DNA of 9,309 nt from Alphaproteobacteria bacterium (GTDB taxonomy: Bacteria; Pseudomonadota; Alphaproteobacteria; Puniceispirillales; Puniceispirillaceae), in contig WTHV01000175.1 of assembly GCA_011525265.1 (NCBI GenBank), positions 1 through 9,309 on the forward strand, read 5' to 3'. Within the stretch, counting starts at the first letter, position 1. Each line of letters begins with the position of its first letter. Positions 6,727 to 9,309 of this stretch are shown in pieces. The notes under the pieces are model-generated. The model saw nothing but the letters and a program-made list of their open reading frames with translations, ran no database searches and was not told the DNA's origin. Both the position numbers and the translations under genes were made by a program.

Positions 6727-7827
6727 ATGAGAGATGATGAGATTGAAAACACCATAAGGTTGATACAAACGCCGCATATTGGCCCTATCACCTTTACCTT
6801 ACTGCTCGCGCGATACAAAACCGCCACACAAGCTGTTAAGGCTGCCCCTGCCCTTGCTGAGCGCAGAGGGCGCAAATTACATATTGCCTCTAGAGATATC
6901 GCACAGAAAATTATCGCTGATGCTGATAAGGCGCAAGCGCGCATCTTAATTAAAGGGGGACCGGATTACCCCGAAACCCTCACCCATTTTGACGATGCGC
7001 CTGCTGTGCTATTTGCCAAAGGGCATATCTCTTTATTGCAAAAAGACCTTCTGGCTGTTGTGGGCGCGCGTAATGCCTCAACCAATGCGATGAAGCTTAC
7101 CTCTCATTGGACAAAGATATTGGGCGAGGCTGGTTTTGGGATTGTCTCAGGCCTTGCGAGGGGCATTGATAGAGCTGCTCATATTGGCAGCCTTGCAACA
7201 GGTACGATTGGCGTGATTGGGTGCGGCATTGATATCATCTATCCCCAAAATAATGCTGACCTCTATCATGAGATGGCACAATCTGGTCTGATACTAGCTG
7301 AAATGGCACCAGGGACAAAACCATCACCACGCAACTTCCCTGCACGCAACCGCATTATCGCCTCGCTTGCCAAAGGGGTTATCGTCGCAGAGGCGGCCAT
7401 CAACTCAGGCTCACTTATCACAGCAAGAGAAGCCATAGAACGCGGTGCTGAGATCATGGCAATTCCCGGCGCCCCTACAGAGAAACGCGCCTATGGTGCC
7501 AATCACCTGATAAAAGATGGGGCGCATTTGGTAACAAGCCCACAAGATGTCATTGATATCATGCACTCCGCCATAAAGGAGCCGACATTATTTCCGCCCT
7601 CTTTGCAAAATGAGAATTTGGACGATATTGATGAGGAGATGGTCACCGCGCTTAGTGATGCTGTGATGAAAATTTTAACATTTGAAGCAACAGATATTGA
7701 CGAATTGACAAGGCAGTGCCATGTCTCTGCAAAGGCAATGCAAATCGCGCTACTTGATTTGGAACTCGCTGGCGAGGTTCAAAGACTATCTGGTAACCGA
7801 ATTTGCAAACTTTTAAAAATTGAATAA
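6727..7827 (+). CDS. dprA: DNA-processing protein DprA (Smf)
   Basis: DprA binds incoming single-stranded DNA and loads RecA during natural transformation. It is also widely present in species not known to be competent. The 366-residue product has an N-terminal helical region (about 7-45, LIQTPHIGPITF as in helix-hairpin-helix-like modules). A Rossmann-like DprA/Smf domain follows (about 75-280) with GGPDYPETL (77-85), VVGARNAS (111-118), VSGLARGIDRAAH (140-152), GCGIDIIYP (165-173), NFPARNRIIASLA (203-215), NSGSLITAREA (226-236) and IPGAP (246-250). A C-terminal winged-helix domain ends it (about 310-362). No Shine-Dalgarno precedes the ATG at 6727. The frame is open back to 6667 without any ATG, GTG or TTG, so 6727 is the earliest conventional start. 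It lies 60 bases after plsY. Confidence 0.96.
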   Translation: MRDDEIENTIRLIQTPHIGPITFTLLLARYKTATQAVKAAPALAERRGRKLHIASRDIAQKIIADADKAQARILIKGGPDYPETLTHFDDAPAVLFAKGHISLLQKDLLAVVGARNASTNAMKLTSHWTKILGEAGFGIVSGLARGIDRAAHIGSLATGTIGVIGCGIDIIYPQNNADLYHEMAQSGLILAEMAPGTKPSPRNFPARNRIIASLAKGVIVAEAAINSGSLITAREAIERGAEIMAIPGAPTEKRAYGANHLIKDGAHLVTSPQDVIDIMHSAIKEPTLFPPSLQNENLDDIDEEMVTALSDAVMKILTFEATDIDELTRQCHVSAKAMQIALLDLELAGEVQRLSGNRICKLLKIE

Positions 7828-7868
7828 TTTCAATTCGTTAATTTCAAATTTACGGCATTGAAATCAAT
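7818..7868. repeat. Cluster of AT-rich inverted repeats spanning the dprA stop and dprA-topA gap
   Basis: AATTGAA (7818-7824) pairs with TTCAATT (7829-7835) around a 4-base loop that includes part of the dprA stop codon. ATTTCAAT (7827-7834) is also the exact inverse of ATTGAAAT (7857-7864). A third dyad, ATTGA-AA-TCAAT, lies at 7857-7868, and ATTTCAAAT sits between at 7841-7849. The stems are all A/T except for one G-C pair and are followed by no T-run in the plus direction, so this does not look like an intrinsic terminator. It could be an operator-like region for topA or just AT-rich spacer sequence. Confidence 0.45.
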
Positions 7869-7873
7869 ATAGT
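7868..7873 (+). promoter_or_regulatory. Weak candidate -10 element upstream of topA
   Basis: TATAGT lies 15 bases before the topA ATG within a very AT-rich 61-base gap. No good -35 hexamer is found at normal spacing. A start about 7 bases downstream would leave a leader of roughly 8 bases. The call rests only on the hexamer and local AT-richness. Confidence 0.2.
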
Positions 7874-7888
7874 TCTAGGCGTAATTTT

Positions 7889-9309
7889 ATGAAACTGGTC
7901 ATTGTCGAATCACCTGCCAAAGCAAAAACGATCAATAAATATTTAGGTGATGATTATCAGGTTTTGGCCTCTTATGGGCATATCCGCGACTTACCATCCA
8001 AAGATGGTTCTGTTGAGCCTGATAATGATTTTTCGATGGCATGGCAGATTTCTGATGGTGCAGGGCCACGCATCACAAGCCTTAAAAAGGCTGTTAAAAA
8101 CGCTGACAAACTTATTCTTGCCACTGACCCCGACAGAGAGGGTGAGGCGATTAGCTGGCACTTACAAGAAGTCCTCAGCGATGCCAAATTATTGCAGAAT
8201 GTTGAGACAGAACGTGTTGTCTTTAACGAAGTAACCAAAAGTGCCATTTTGCGTGCTATGGCAGAGCCACGCCAGATTGATACCAACCTTGTTGAGGCCT
8301 ATCTTGCAAGACGCGCTCTTGATTATCTTGTCGGCTTTGGCATCTCGCCTATCTTATGGCGCAAGCTGCCTGGCGCACGCTCTGCGGGGCGTGTACAATC
8401 AGTGGCTTTGCGCCTGATTGTTGAGCGTGAATCTGAGATTGAAACATTCAAATCAGATGAATATTGGGATATTGAAGGACTGTTTCAGTCACAAAATGGC
8501 GCGAAATTGACCGCCGCTTTAACGCATTTTGATGGTGAGAAGCTCGAGAAATTATCGCTTGGAAATGAGGGTGTGGCGCACACAGCTGTTGCTGCAATTT
8601 CTGCCCAAAGCTGGAGCGTATCAGATATAAAGACAAAGCGCACACAGCGCCACCCTGCCCCACCTTTCACGACCTCAACCTTACAACAAGAGGCCTCACG
8701 CAAATTAGGTTTTTCTGCAACACGCACCATGCAGATTGCCCAAAAACTATATGAGGGTCTCTCAGTTGGGTCAGATGTCACAGGTCTTATCACCTATATG
8801 AGAACAGATGGCGTTCAAATGAGTATGGAGGCCATTCATGCCTTGCGCGCCCAGATCACAGACCAATATGGCACTGATTATCTGCCTGAAAAGCCGCGCT
8901 TTTACAAAAGCAAGGCCGCCAATTCACAAGAAGCGCATGAGGCAGTTCGCCCCACAGATTTTAAGCGCACGCCTGACAAAATGCGCTCCTATCTCGACCA
9001 TGACCAATTCCGCCTTTATGAGCTTATCTGGAAACGTGCCATGGCAAGCCAATTTGCCTCAGCACAATTAGATCAAACAGCCATTGAGCTTGGGTCTGCT
9101 GATGGCAAACATACAATGCGTGCAACAGGCTCTGTTATCGTCTTTGACGGCTTTTTGAATTTGTATTTCGAAAGCCGTGATGATGAGCAAGATAAAGAGC
9201 CAAAAGATAGCAAAGATGTTATTTTGCCGGCGTTGACCATTGGTGAGGCCATGACGCTTGATAAGGTCACACCAGAACAGCATTTCACACAGCCCCCACC
9301 ACGTTACAC
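7889..9309 (+). CDS. topA: DNA topoisomerase I (3' part beyond window)
   Basis: TopA is a type IA topoisomerase that relaxes negative supercoils by nicking one strand through a tyrosine. I translated 473 codons without a stop. The protein begins MKLVIVESPAKAKTI, the start of the TOPRIM domain with Glu7. It continues with SYGHIRDLPSKDGSV and the TOPRIM acidic triad TDPDREGE (Asp80, Asp82, Glu84). The central domain includes LPGARSAGRVQSVALRLIVERE and the nucleophile Tyr303 in LITYMRTDG. The motif SQEAHEAVRPT follows. Bacterial TopA is usually 800-900 residues, so about half is present. The C-terminal zinc-ribbon or repeat region lies beyond the edge. The ATG at 7889 fits the conserved N-terminus exactly, with a weak TAGG 9 bases upstream. 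It follows dprA after 61 bases, an arrangement common in bacteria. Confidence 0.98.
   Translation, partial: MKLVIVESPAKAKTINKYLGDDYQVLASYGHIRDLPSKDGSVEPDNDFSMAWQISDGAGPRITSLKKAVKNADKLILATDPDREGEAISWHLQEVLSDAKLLQNVETERVVFNEVTKSAILRAMAEPRQIDTNLVEAYLARRALDYLVGFGISPILWRKLPGARSAGRVQSVALRLIVERESEIETFKSDEYWDIEGLFQSQNGAKLTAALTHFDGEKLEKLSLGNEGVAHTAVAAISAQSWSVSDIKTKRTQRHPAPPFTTSTLQQEASRKLGFSATRTMQIAQKLYEGLSVGSDVTGLITYMRTDGVQMSMEAIHALRAQITDQYGTDYLPEKPRFYKSKAANSQEAHEAVRPTDFKRTPDKMRSYLDHDQFRLYELIWKRAMASQFASAQLDQTAIELGSADGKHTMRATGSVIVFDGFLNLYFESRDDEQDKEPKDSKDVILPALTIGEAMTLDKVTPEQHFTQPPPRY

Noticed and set aside
7818..7835. Hairpin at the dprA stop as an intrinsic terminator
   Set aside because: The 7-base stem is almost all A/T with one G-C pair, so it would be unstable, and no U-run follows it.
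7972..8286. A 104-residue minus-strand reading frame
   Set aside because: It is antisense to the TOPRIM domain of topA, which is highly conserved in the plus frame. No independent evidence supports it.
1..9309. Mobile elements, CRISPR arrays, tRNA/rRNA genes or defence systems
   Set aside because: Recognisable housekeeping genes cover nearly the whole window. I saw no regularly spaced repeats, transposase motifs, terminal inverted repeats or cloverleaf sequences in the short gaps.

Overview
The window is ordinary core chromosome from an alphaproteobacterium. The evidence is the gene order ruvX-pyrB-pyrC-plsY-dprA-topA next to a divergent gatC-gatA-gatB operon, an order I associate with alphaproteobacterial genomes, plus protein details such as a GatC ending in FFVVPKVVE and a pyrB-linked dihydroorotase of the atypical alphaproteobacterial kind. 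Base composition by eye is moderate, well below that of Rhizobium or Caulobacter. That would fit a marine lineage such as SAR116, but this is only a guess. I see no mobile element, CRISPR array, tRNA, rRNA or sign of recent transfer.

Left part (1-3171, minus strand): gatC, gatA and gatB form a tightly coupled operon. gatC and gatA overlap by 1 base and gatA and gatB by 4. It encodes the GatCAB amidotransferase, which corrects Glu-tRNA(Gln) and/or Asp-tRNA(Asn). gatB runs off the left edge and lacks only its last few codons. A 58-base divergent spacer (3172-3229) separates gatC from ruvX and holds a near-symmetric TTATAA that could act as a -10 element on both strands.

Right part (3230-9309, plus strand): ruvX (Holliday-junction resolvase-like/16S rRNA maturation), pyrB (aspartate carbamoyltransferase), pyrC (dihydroorotase-family protein with a degraded metal site), plsY (acyl-phosphate glycerol-3-phosphate acyltransferase), dprA (RecA loader for incoming single-stranded DNA) and topA (topoisomerase I, cut by the right edge after about 473 codons). 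All read the same way with gaps of 3 to 61 bases, and I see no convincing terminator between them. pyrB and pyrC are a functional pair in pyrimidine synthesis. plsY starts phospholipid synthesis. ruvX, dprA and topA concern nucleic-acid processing.

The most interesting point is PyrC. The His-X-His metal motif is Arg-Val-Gln and the bridging acidic residue is gone, while the other metal and catalytic positions remain. This suggests a non-catalytic or altered partner of PyrB rather than a standard dihydroorotase. Smaller points are the possible shared divergent promoter, a near-leaderless pyrB transcript, and a cluster of AT-rich dyads between dprA and topA. I found nothing that looks like a wholly new system.
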